Made by a program: the position numbers and the translations under genes. 64,000 nucleotides of DNA from Algibacillus agarilyticus. Lineage in GTDB: Bacteria; Pseudomonadota; Gammaproteobacteria; Enterobacterales; Alteromonadaceae. This document shows positions 57,901 to 64,000 of this stretch, in pieces (positions within the stretch are counted from its first letter, which is position 1; every line of letters begins with the position of its first letter). The stretch is taken from the NCBI RefSeq assembly GCF_003286125.1, contig NZ_QMED01000014.1:58207-122206 (forward strand), written 5' to 3'. The notes below the pieces were generated by a model. It was not told the origin of the DNA. It made no database searches and saw only the letters and a program-made list of their open reading frames with translations.

Positions 57901-58056
57901 ACTTGTTTTGATTATTACCTGTACGTCAGATAAATCCGGCAGTGCATCAATAGGTGTTTTACTAACTGAGAACAACCCTGCACCCACTAATAATAACGTT
58001 GCTAGCAGTACAAAAAACCTGTTACCCACTGACCAACGAATAATAGAAGCAATCAT
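54931..58056 (-). CDS. cusA: CusA-type Cu(I)/Ag(I) RND efflux pump
   Basis: A 1041-residue HME-RND pump of the monovalent-cation class. The fourth-helix motif AIAIGAMIDGAIVMIEN carries Asp405, the same position as in E. coli CusA. The copper-binding Met triad is conserved: Met566 (LMYMPTT), Met616 (PLTMIET) and Met665 (RIDMLATG), matching Met573/623/672 of CusA with a constant 7-residue offset. Further methionines line the channel. ATG preceded by AGGAGTTCC. It is the pump of the cusCBA operon, 17 bases after cusB. Copper/silver specificity is well supported. Confidence 0.95.
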   Translation of the reverse strand: MIASIIRWSVGNRFFVLLATLLLVGAGLFSVSKTPIDALPDLSDVQVIIKTSYPGQAPQVVEDQVTYPMTTAMLSVPGAVTVRGYSFFGDSYVYVIFDEDTDLYWARSRVLEYLSQVAPNLPNEAKPQLGPDATGVGWVYLYALVDKTGQQDLSQLRSIQDWFLKYELQTVPGVSEVTALGGMVKQYQVRVEPDKLRAFGIPLSLIQMAIKKGNQEIGASVIEMAEAEYMVRATGYIKGVEDLENIPLGVNQNGTPLLLKDVAEIGTGPQMRRGIAELNGEGETVGGIVVMRFGENAQQVINNVKTKLEELKKGLPDGVEIVPVYDRSALIERAVDNLAFKLLEEFGVVALVCIIFLFHVRSSLVAIISLPVGILTAFIVMHFQGLNANIMSLGGIAIAIGAMIDGAIVMIENMHKHMEKTPLTNENRWQIVMESASEVGPALFFSLLIITVSFVPVFTLEAQEGRMFAPLAFTKTYAMAASAALAITLVPVLMGYFIRGKVLPEHKNPVNRFLTFIYLPALKTVLHFPKTTLLAALLVLGVGLYPLDKIGSEFIPPLDEGDLMYMPTTYPGISIGQARQLLQQTDKLIKTVPEVKTVFGKVGRAETATDPAPLTMIETFIQLKPQDQWREGVTTESLKKELDALVKLPGVTNAWVMPIKTRIDMLATGIKTPVGIKIAGPDLSVIQDIGQQLEVILQDVEGTASVYSERVAGGRYVKVDIQRAKAARYGLNIAEIQQVVATAIGGMNVTKTVEGLERYPVSLRYPQDYRDSPEQLSLLPIVTPNGQRISLGDVANVFIEDGPPGIKSENARLNGWAFVDIEGVDVGTYVVEAQQVVDAKLKLPAGYSVAWAGQYEYMQRAKAKLAYVVPLTLFIIVILLYLNFRNVIEVAMIMGTLPLAMVGSIWLMYIEGYNFSVAVGVGFIALAGVAVEIGVIMLVYLNQAYKVMLLEHKEKNIVTLKADLFEAVLHGAGMRVRPVMMTAAAIIVGLLPILYGTGTGSEVMSRIAAPMVGGMLSAVILTLLVLPALFYLWRSSAHKNT

Positions 58057-58073
58057 AATAAGGAACTCCTATT

Positions 58074-59885
58074 TTAGTGGTTTGAATGATCAACAACGGG
58101 CACATCAGCTATTGAAGTGTTTGTTGATTCTTCAGTTAATTGAGAAATTTCAACAATAATGAAATTTCCATCGCGAACTTCAAAAGTGAATTTCACCTCC
58201 ATGCCTTGGTTTAACCCTTCTAAGCTCACCCCTTCGGCAGTTATGAAGTCAACATTAGCAGCAGGTTTATTCCATTTATCTATAGCCGAACGATTGATGT
58301 TCACCATGCCGTGATTAATCATTAATGAATTAATTGTACCTGTAACTGTTGCGGTGCTAACCGTATCTTCTTGCGTATTCTCTTGTCTGCCGTCTTCTGT
58401 AAGGTCACTATCTGGCACATGAATATTACTAACGTGGTAATTACCGTCAGTTGTTTTAGAAACTTCAACATGAAGAGTTAAACCTGCTGAGAGTAGAGAG
58501 AAGTCAACTTCATCTGAAGCAATAAAATCCATTGTCATTTCAGGCCATGACCACTCCGGTATAGCACTATGTTGTAACGTTAACATTTTATGATCAGGCA
58601 TCATTGATAAGACTTCAGCTTCGACCCAAACCGATGAGGGTGTTACTTCATCATCAACATTACTTCGATTCATACGCTTAAAGTCTGATGATTTACTTGA
58701 TTCTGAATCGAGTAAAAATTGTGCTGAGCTAACGATACTTTCACCGTCATTAAGACCGTCTAAGATTTCAACATTATCACTATCAAATCGTCCAACTCTT
58801 ACAGCTACCGATTTAAAGCTACCTTCGCCCAAGGCCAATACGACTCTATCTTGTTTACCCGTTCTAATTAGTGCTTCTTTTGGAATAAGCAGTGTTTGCT
58901 CATTCCCTGTAGTATGAATTGAAATTTGAGCAAACATATTTGGTTTAAACCTAGCGTCGTCATTATTGAAACGAAGGCGTACTTTTACTGTTCGCGTTTT
59001 TGCATCTAACGTCGGGTAAATATAATCAACTTGTCCCTGCCAAGTTTCACCTGGTAAATAATCAAGTGTCATAGTCACAGGTGTACTTTCTTTCACTTGT
59101 CCTGCTTGCCGCTCAAAAACCTCGGCTTCAACCCAAACTTCTGATAAATCAGCGATAGACAGCAATGTAGTGCCGGGTTTAACAAAAAATCCTTCTCGAA
59201 TATTTAAGTTTTCAACTACGCCACTTTGAGGTGCATGAAAGGTTATGCTTTGTTGAACCTTTTTACTCTTTTTCACTTTAGCAATAGTAGATTTAGGTAA
59301 CTGAAGGGAAATTAAACGGTTTTCAGCGGCTTTTATTAGTCGTGTATTGTTTCTATCTAATGCCAATAACAACTCTTCTTGTGCATTTACTAATTCTGGG
59401 GAATATATGTCATACAGTGCTTGACCTTGTTCAACAGGATCGCCCTCTGCTTTAACATGAAGCTTTTCTACCCAGCCTTGCACTCTAGGATGGATATGCA
59501 CTAACTTATCTTCATTGTATGTAACATATCCAACTGTTTTGATTTCTGTATGTAGTGACTTATAGCCAACTTGAGTTGTACGTACTCCTAAATTGTTGAC
59601 TACATCTGGAGAAATTCGAATAGTGCCTGCTCCTTCATCTGGGCCTTTACCACCATCATCATAGACAGGGACTAAATCCATACCCATTGGCGATTTACCT
59701 GGCTTATCTCGTTTATAGTTAGCATCCATTGGAGCAACCCAATAAAGTGGTTTCTTTGCTTCAGTTAAATCGTTATCTACATGCTCGGTACCAATTAATG
59801 TGAGTGATGCATAAGTAATAATCCCTCCCACTATCATGCTTAAAACAATTGGTTTAATATTTTTTCCTGAGTTATTACTGCTCAT
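58074..59885 (-). CDS. cusB: CusB-type adaptor with tandem C-terminal CusF-like domains
   Basis: A 603-residue periplasmic adaptor with one N-terminal membrane segment. Residues about 47-75 form a heavy-metal-binding domain (YWVAPMDANYKRDKPGKSPMGMDLVPVY) in which the usual Cys residues are replaced. The adaptor body (barrel-sandwich, hairpin, beta-barrel) spans about 90-400. Two CusF-like beta-barrels follow: the first (about 415-500) keeps the W-x4-MTM copper site in EWSWPEMTMDF, the second (about 520-590) reads KWNKPAANVDF and lacks the Met ligands. CusF is a separate protein in E. coli. The start overlaps the cusC stop (TAATG). Confidence 0.9.
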   Translation of the reverse strand: MSSNNSGKNIKPIVLSMIVGGIITYASLTLIGTEHVDNDLTEAKKPLYWVAPMDANYKRDKPGKSPMGMDLVPVYDDGGKGPDEGAGTIRISPDVVNNLGVRTTQVGYKSLHTEIKTVGYVTYNEDKLVHIHPRVQGWVEKLHVKAEGDPVEQGQALYDIYSPELVNAQEELLLALDRNNTRLIKAAENRLISLQLPKSTIAKVKKSKKVQQSITFHAPQSGVVENLNIREGFFVKPGTTLLSIADLSEVWVEAEVFERQAGQVKESTPVTMTLDYLPGETWQGQVDYIYPTLDAKTRTVKVRLRFNNDDARFKPNMFAQISIHTTGNEQTLLIPKEALIRTGKQDRVVLALGEGSFKSVAVRVGRFDSDNVEILDGLNDGESIVSSAQFLLDSESSKSSDFKRMNRSNVDDEVTPSSVWVEAEVLSMMPDHKMLTLQHSAIPEWSWPEMTMDFIASDEVDFSLLSAGLTLHVEVSKTTDGNYHVSNIHVPDSDLTEDGRQENTQEDTVSTATVTGTINSLMINHGMVNINRSAIDKWNKPAANVDFITAEGVSLEGLNQGMEVKFTFEVRDGNFIIVEISQLTEESTNTSIADVPVVDHSNH

Positions 59886-61315
59886 TATTTATCTCCATAA
59901 ATAGCATTGTGCTGCTTGCTATCTTCAAAATTCATATCGGCTTCGGTTGTATTAAGATTGCCGATAAAAAGGTAATTTAATTCAAGGGTTATTTTTTGCT
60001 CTTCAACATTAAGGGCTAAGTTATCTATTTCTGCATTCAATACGGCAATGCGAGAGCGAACAACTTCGGCAAAGTCACCATCATCATTGGTATAGGCGGT
60101 CAAAGAAGCTTCTGCTTGTTCGTGTATTTGAGGTAGTAATTGAGAGCTATACAGTTTTTTTCTATCTTGTAACCTTAATAACCGGCCTTTAGCACTTGAA
60201 AAAGAGCCCAGCAATTCTCTTAACAATAAAATCTTTTCTGACTTCACCGCTTCAGTTTCCGATATAGCTGATTGAACCTCTTTATCTTGTCTGTTTTCTG
60301 TAAAAAGGGGGAGGTCAAAGCTAATACCTACAGAAAATAGATCTGCTCTACTTTGCCCCATTAAATCATCATCACGATACCCATAACTTGCGTTTACCCC
60401 CCACTCCGGTTTGTATTTTTGCTCCGCTAACCTAATACCTGTTTTAGTCGCTTTAATCTTCTTATCTAAAGCAATAACAGCAGGGTGGACGGATAATAAT
60501 GGGATTAAATCATTTGAGTTATGCCAACTTTTTTTGTACACAAGCTCATGATTTAGCAAGTCTATTTGTGGTAATAGATTACTTAGCGGAACATTATGTA
60601 GTGAAGCGTCGTTTACAGATAAGTTATCCTCACTTTCTGTAGAAAACACAGATAACCACTGCATTAACATCCCTTCATAGCGACTTTTTTGTTGTCTTAA
60701 CTTGTCTAATCTTTCATCTAGACGTGTTAACTCTAATTGAGCCCTAATAATATCTTGCTGCCTAGTCCTTCCATAAGAAGCTGAATAACTCGCTTCAGCA
60801 ACATCTGATAGTTGCTCAAATAAAGCTCTGTCTTTCTCTATCAAAGCGATACTTTGCTGTATTAAGTAGGCATTCAACCATAAGCTTCCCACAGAGACAG
60901 CAACCTTAGCGCTTCGATCCTGTCTTTGGTAAGGATACGCTTCACTTTGGATCAAAAGCTGTTCGCTTTTTATATCTAAAGTATCTCCCCTTGGAAACAT
61001 TTGAGTAATGCCGATTTTCGCTTGAGTCATGCCTTCTTGATTAAAATCGAAGCTATCTGTAGGCATGTTTACTAGTCCGACAGAAACCTTAGGATCGGGC
61101 AATGTACTCGTTGCAGTGCTCATCGATTCTATCGCTTTTTGTTTATGACGGTTTCCCGTCAACCAAGGATCGAATTTTTGTGCTAACTTTATCGTTTTTT
61201 CAAACGTTAATGGCTCCTGTGCGTATACATCAACTGAAAAAATAGGTATCAAAGTAAGCGCGATAACTTTTATCACAACGACATTAAGTCGTGGCTTTAA
61301 ATTAGCTTTTTTCAT
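59885..61315 (-). CDS. cusC: CusC-like outer-membrane channel (TolC family)
   Basis: A 476-residue TolC-type channel with signal peptide (SVDVYAQEP). The body is long helices in two repeats (LTFEKTIKLAQKFDPWLTGNRHK begins the first; HPAVIALDKKIKATKTGIRLAEQKYKPEWGVNASYGYR begins the second). The barrel segment VGISFDLPLFTENRQDKEV is typical of copper-efflux outer-membrane factors. It starts one base inside the DUF411 gene stop (TAATG) and overlaps cusB in the same way, so translation is coupled. It is the exit duct for CusBA. Confidence 0.88.
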   Translation of the reverse strand: MKKANLKPRLNVVVIKVIALTLIPIFSVDVYAQEPLTFEKTIKLAQKFDPWLTGNRHKQKAIESMSTATSTLPDPKVSVGLVNMPTDSFDFNQEGMTQAKIGITQMFPRGDTLDIKSEQLLIQSEAYPYQRQDRSAKVAVSVGSLWLNAYLIQQSIALIEKDRALFEQLSDVAEASYSASYGRTRQQDIIRAQLELTRLDERLDKLRQQKSRYEGMLMQWLSVFSTESEDNLSVNDASLHNVPLSNLLPQIDLLNHELVYKKSWHNSNDLIPLLSVHPAVIALDKKIKATKTGIRLAEQKYKPEWGVNASYGYRDDDLMGQSRADLFSVGISFDLPLFTENRQDKEVQSAISETEAVKSEKILLLRELLGSFSSAKGRLLRLQDRKKLYSSQLLPQIHEQAEASLTAYTNDDGDFAEVVRSRIAVLNAEIDNLALNVEEQKITLELNYLFIGNLNTTEADMNFEDSKQHNAIYGDK

Positions 61316-61836
61316 TAATACTGTTCCTCTTTAGATTTTACGCTTCTATACACTTCATGTGTGCCATTAGACTTAAGCAATACAACGTCATAAGGCATAA
61401 ACTTATCGTCATACTCCATTCCTGGTGATCCCATAGGCATACCTGGTACTGATAATCCAATAACTTCAGAGCTGTGTTTTTCATTCAAAAATTGCTTAAT
61501 GAACTTTGCTGGAATATGACCTTCGAAGACGTATCCCTCTTTTGAAATGGCTGTATGGCAGGACTGATATTTAGGTTTAATACCTGCTTTTTCTTTAAGC
61601 GGCGAAAGGTTTTGGAAATTGTGTATTTTTGACTCAAAGCCGCTTTCATCGACATGTGAAATCCATTTTTCACAACAACTACACGTAGGACTTTTATAAA
61701 TATCTAAAACTAATGGTGATATTTTTTCACTCTTAGTTTGCGTTGATGTATTAGCTGCAGTATCAGAGCAACTTGCAAGGGCTATCACTACAAGTGATAG
61801 TGAAATCATTTTGAATATAAATTTATTTGAAAACAT
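61315..61836 (-). CDS. DUF411 periplasmic metal-binding protein
   Basis: A 173-residue secreted protein with a lipoprotein-like signal (VVIALASCSD). The DUF411 domain has the Cys cluster SPTCSCCEKW near the N-terminus, KYQSCHTAISKEGYVFEGHIPA in the middle, and LSVPGMPMGSPGM near the end. Cys and Met residues in these blocks suggest Cu binding. DUF411 genes commonly sit in copper-resistance operons. ATG preceded by GGGGAGG; the stop overlaps cusC. Its exact role (chaperone or reductase partner) is not known. Confidence 0.88.
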   Translation of the reverse strand: MFSNKFIFKMISLSLVVIALASCSDTAANTSTQTKSEKISPLVLDIYKSPTCSCCEKWISHVDESGFESKIHNFQNLSPLKEKAGIKPKYQSCHTAISKEGYVFEGHIPAKFIKQFLNEKHSSEVIGLSVPGMPMGSPGMEYDDKFMPYDVVLLKSNGTHEVYRSVKSKEEQY

Positions 61837-61935
61837 ATAACCTCCCCAATAGGGGCAATAATTAAAATTTTTAATTAATTAGGTTATTTTTGATGAAGTT
61901 AGTGAGTATTTTACAAAAAACGGGATCAAAAAAGC

Positions 61936-61994
61936 CTAATACAGATAATCTTTAATAAATGTCCCAAATTTTGGATACACTTATTCTGTATTAG
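61936..61994. other. Inverted repeat downstream of the third RPP-tail gene
   Basis: Arms CTAATACAGA and TCTGTATTAG enclose about 39 bases and touch the stop of the gene at 61991. It may form a long hairpin between this gene and the DUF411 gene (total gap 154 bases), or be the scar of a small element. No T-tract follows. Confidence 0.4.
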
Positions 61995-62368
61995 CTAAGT
62001 ATTGGAGGTCGGAATAAAGATTTTGGCTGTTGATTAATAGCCAAATGGGTGTTGGATTGTATTTTTTGTGAAAAATCTAAGATTATAGCATTAGTTGTCT
62101 CTTTCGTAATAGCTATAAAAGTAGAACAACCTGACGCATAACAGTCACATGCTGCTGGACAACAACTATCATTAGACTCTTCAGTTGCATTAGAGTCCAT
62201 AGTACTCATATTATGCATACTGTGATCCATCATTTGCATTTCTTGTGATGCTTCAGACATATCCATACTCATCATATGATAAGGCATAACAGTAGATGAC
62301 ATTGCCTGACCAACAAAGGCCACACACATCATTAATACCATTAATGTCTTAGAGGAGAATGAAAGCAC
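61991..62368 (-). CDS. Small secreted Met/Cys-rich protein with RPP tail (cus operon)
   Basis: About 125 residues from a GTG at 62368, chosen because it begins a normal signal peptide (LMVLMMCVAFVGQAMS); an open frame extends 27 codons upstream. The mature part is Met/His-rich (MPYHMMSMDMSEASQEMQMMDHSMHNM), then has a Cys cluster (DSCCPAACDCYASGC) and ends SLFRPPILS. It precedes DUF411-cusCBA. Its plan matches the proteins at 44292 and 45741, but the Met-rich segment fits copper. The start is uncertain; a copper-binding periplasmic role is inferred. Confidence 0.6.
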   Translation of the reverse strand: MLSFSSKTLMVLMMCVAFVGQAMSSTVMPYHMMSMDMSEASQEMQMMDHSMHNMSTMDSNATEESNDSCCPAACDCYASGCSTFIAITKETTNAIILDFSQKIQSNTHLAINQQPKSLFRPPILS

Positions 62369-62526
62369 ATGAAATCTCAAAAAATAACAATTAACTTGAT
62401 TTTGGCATATTAGGTTTCGATATTCAAGGTTCTTCAAAGTGGATAACACTATTTATTTGGCAATATTGATGTAACACATTGTTATTCAAGCAAAGACTTT
62501 CTTGAGTTACTTTAGTTTCCTTTTGT

Positions 62527-63624
62527 TTAAAATGGAGACTCAAAATTAGATATAACCTGCTGACGAAAATTCCCAATGATATCTATAGAATCAAAAACCT
62601 GTTTAACATTAACCCCTATGTCATCTTGATCAAAAAGTGATATTACGGACTCTACTGTATTGTCTCCATTTTCTATGTTGCTAGGTGAACGTAACTTGAG
62701 TTTTGAATTACTTGTATTTGTTGATGATAAAGATTCGTTCCTTAGTAGATTATGGCTGGGAACCTCTTCGTTAAGCCGATGTGCGAACTCGCTTAAACTG
62801 GGTTCTGAGAAAGTATACAGCCACGCTTTTTCGTTACCTGTTTGAGTAATACGAAGAATTCTACCTAATATTTGCCTAAAATATAGCTCTGTCTTTACCC
62901 TACTTAAATGACAACAAACTTGTAGCCTTGGAATGTCAGTCCCTTCTGATATCATTCCTACACTAATAATCCATGCTTGTTGGCTTTGTCTAAAGTTACG
63001 AATAATATCAGTGGCATTAGGCTGTTTGTGCGTAACGACAATTGCATCTTGGTTAAAGTAAGATGTCATTAAATTATAAATATTATTCGCGTGTGTTACG
63101 GATGAAGCAACAATTAATCCTCCAGCCTTACCATTCACTAACCTTATCCTCTTAAGTTTTTCTATAGCGCGACCCAGAATATATTTTAAAGCCGTTGTAT
63201 TTTGTACTAACTCGCTATAACTGATTATTTTTTTATTGAACAGTTCGATAAAACTAGTGAATGTTTGAGACTCGCTCTCTTTTTTAGTAATAACAATGTT
63301 TTCATTATCAACAAGTACGATATTAGGTTGCCGACAAACCTTGTCATTTATTGCTTGTGATAAGCCATAGATATAATCGCATTTAATCTTTCCGTCAGGA
63401 TCTGAGTACTCTGATAACGTGATAGGCAGTGTATCTGAACGCCAAGGTGTACCCGAAAGAGCAAGGGTATATTTCGCCTTGTTTTTAATGTATGAAAGAA
63501 TGGGTTCCCCCCAAGCGTTAACATTACCTTCTGAATCACCTGCGCAATGATGAATTTCATCGAAAACAACGAGTACATTAAAATTTTCTAATATTTCCCA
63601 AAACTCTTCATTTAAATAAAGCAT
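62527..63624 (-). pseudogene. DEAH-box helicase (restriction/defence type), 5' end lost to an IS element
   Basis: The C-terminal 365 residues of a superfamily-2 helicase like those of type III or defence-linked restriction systems. Visible are motif II VVFDEIHHC, motif III ALSGTPWRS, motif IV/V region GLIVASSVTHANNIYNLM and ISVGMISEGTDIPRLQVCCHLS, and motif VI YFRQILGRILRITQTG. Motif I (Walker A) and everything upstream are absent because the frame meets the end of an IS3-family element at about 63629. The remaining ATG (63624) is only an internal Met. The protein cannot bind ATP normally. Confidence 0.8.
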
Positions 63625-63690
63625 CGATTGTTGTGGTTGAATTAACCGGACACTTCAATAAAGGATTATAATCCCATTATTGAGGTGAAT

Positions 63691-63978
63691 ATGATTAAAA
63701 AAACAAATAAACACTATACCGTAGAATTTAAACAAGAAGCGGTTGCTTTAGTGATTGAGCAAGACTATTCAATTGCTCAGGCAGCTTCTGCGCTAGGTAT
63801 TACTGATAAAATACTTTACAACTGGGTTGCCAAGCATAAAAAACAAGCTGAGGGCACCACATTATCAACAGATGAGCGGGCTGAATTAATACAACTCAGA
63901 AAGGATAATAAACGCTTACAAATGGAACGTGAAATTTTAAAAAAGGCTTCAGCCTTTTTTGCGAAAGAAATGAAGTAA
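63691..63978 (+). CDS. IS3-family transposase OrfA
   Basis: A 95-residue protein with an N-terminal helix-turn-helix of the HTH_Tnp_1 type (YTVEFKQEAVALVIEQDYSIAQAASALGITDKILYNWVAKHK) and a leucine-zipper-like C-terminus (ELIQLRKDNKRLQMEREILKKASAFF). ATG at 63691 preceded by TTGAGGTG. OrfA binds the IS ends and is normally fused to the OrfB DDE integrase by a -1 frameshift; the slippery signal is present (63939). OrfB runs off the window. Confidence 0.93.
   Translation: MIKKTNKHYTVEFKQEAVALVIEQDYSIAQAASALGITDKILYNWVAKHKKQAEGTTLSTDERAELIQLRKDNKRLQMEREILKKASAFFAKEMK
63939..63956 (+). promoter_or_regulatory. Programmed -1 frameshift signal in the IS3 transposase
   Basis: The slippery heptamer A-AAA-AAG is in the orfA frame at 63939-63945 and overlaps a hairpin with arms AAGGC and GCCTT around a TTCA loop. 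After slipping back one base the frame reads on through VRYSFIAE, the usual start of OrfB. Confidence 0.75.
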
Positions 63979-64000
63979 GGTATTCATTTATTGCTGAGCT

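Larger units (their letters stand above)
63629..64000 (+). mobile_element. IS3-family insertion sequence, left part (continues beyond the window)
   Basis: The element appears to begin at about 63629-63632 with TGTTGTGGTTGAATTAACC, which interrupts the helicase frame. orfA starts about 60 bases in, and the beginning of orfB lies in the -1 frame at the window end (VRYSFIAE). The right end, the terminal inverted repeat and any target duplication are outside the window, so the exact boundary is approximate. Confidence 0.8.

Overview
The window looks like chromosome of a low-GC marine gammaproteobacterium, most likely an Alteromonadales member (Catenovulum/Paraglaciecola-like). This is inferred from the protein families and gene style, not from a marker gene: no rRNA, tRNA or CRISPR array was seen. 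It has two parts, a plant/algal polysaccharide and uronate catabolism region (about 1-34.2 kb) and a heavy-metal resistance island (about 36-62.4 kb). Decayed mobile and defence genes mark the joins.

Region 1 (1-4.1 kb): the end of larB (nickel-pincer cofactor synthesis), a NiCoT-like nickel transporter, tagaturonate epimerase uxaE and 6-phosphogluconate dehydrogenase gnd.

Region 2 (4.4-19.6 kb): an arabinan-type utilisation locus. It holds a lipoprotein GH97, an aldose 1-epimerase, a solute-binding protein, two divergent GH43 endo-arabinanase-like enzymes (one with a ricin-type lectin domain, one a lipoprotein with two Ig-like/LamG units), a TonB-dependent receptor and an aldehyde dehydrogenase.

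Region 3 (19.6-21.8 kb): decay zone, with an AbiEi-type antitoxin beside a toxin remnant and a frameshifted, truncated uxaB (tagaturonate reductase).

Region 4 (21.9-34.2 kb): a divergent uronate-linked cluster. On the minus strand are an Ldh_2-type dehydrogenase, a GH105 unsaturated uronyl hydrolase, a DUF5916/CBM9-like outer-membrane protein and a FutA-like ferric-binding protein. On the plus strand is a five-gene redox module: a planctomycete-style DUF1549/DUF1553 protein with a CxxCH haem motif, a Tat-exported DUF1501 protein, two small C-terminal-haem cytochromes and a cytochrome b561. Four copies of a palindrome of the form TGCYACCGGTGGCA lie upstream of uxaE, the uxaB remnant and the divergent cluster. 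They suggest one LacI-type regulon joining uronate catabolism to the redox module; this is the best candidate for an undescribed system.

Region 5 (34.2-36 kb): junction debris, with a LamG-domain remnant carrying stops, an unrecognised ORF, a TniQ N-terminal fragment and a solitary MbcA/ParS-type antitoxin.

Region 6 (36-62.4 kb): metal island. CadR-like MerR regulator with two near-identical 19-bp-spacer MerR promoters; two CDF transporters flanking a transglutaminase-like gene; a CDF with an HMA-like N-terminus followed by czcCBA; a second adaptor/RND pair; copA with its own MerR regulator and a cupredoxin; and a cusCBA operon with DUF411, a Met/His-rich copper protein and a cytochrome c. 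Each of the three RND operons is headed by, or contains, a small secreted Cys/His-rich protein with an R-P-P motif near its C-terminus.

Region 7 (62.5-64 kb): a DEAH helicase gene truncated at its 5' end by an IS3-family element whose orfA and programmed frameshift signal are visible.
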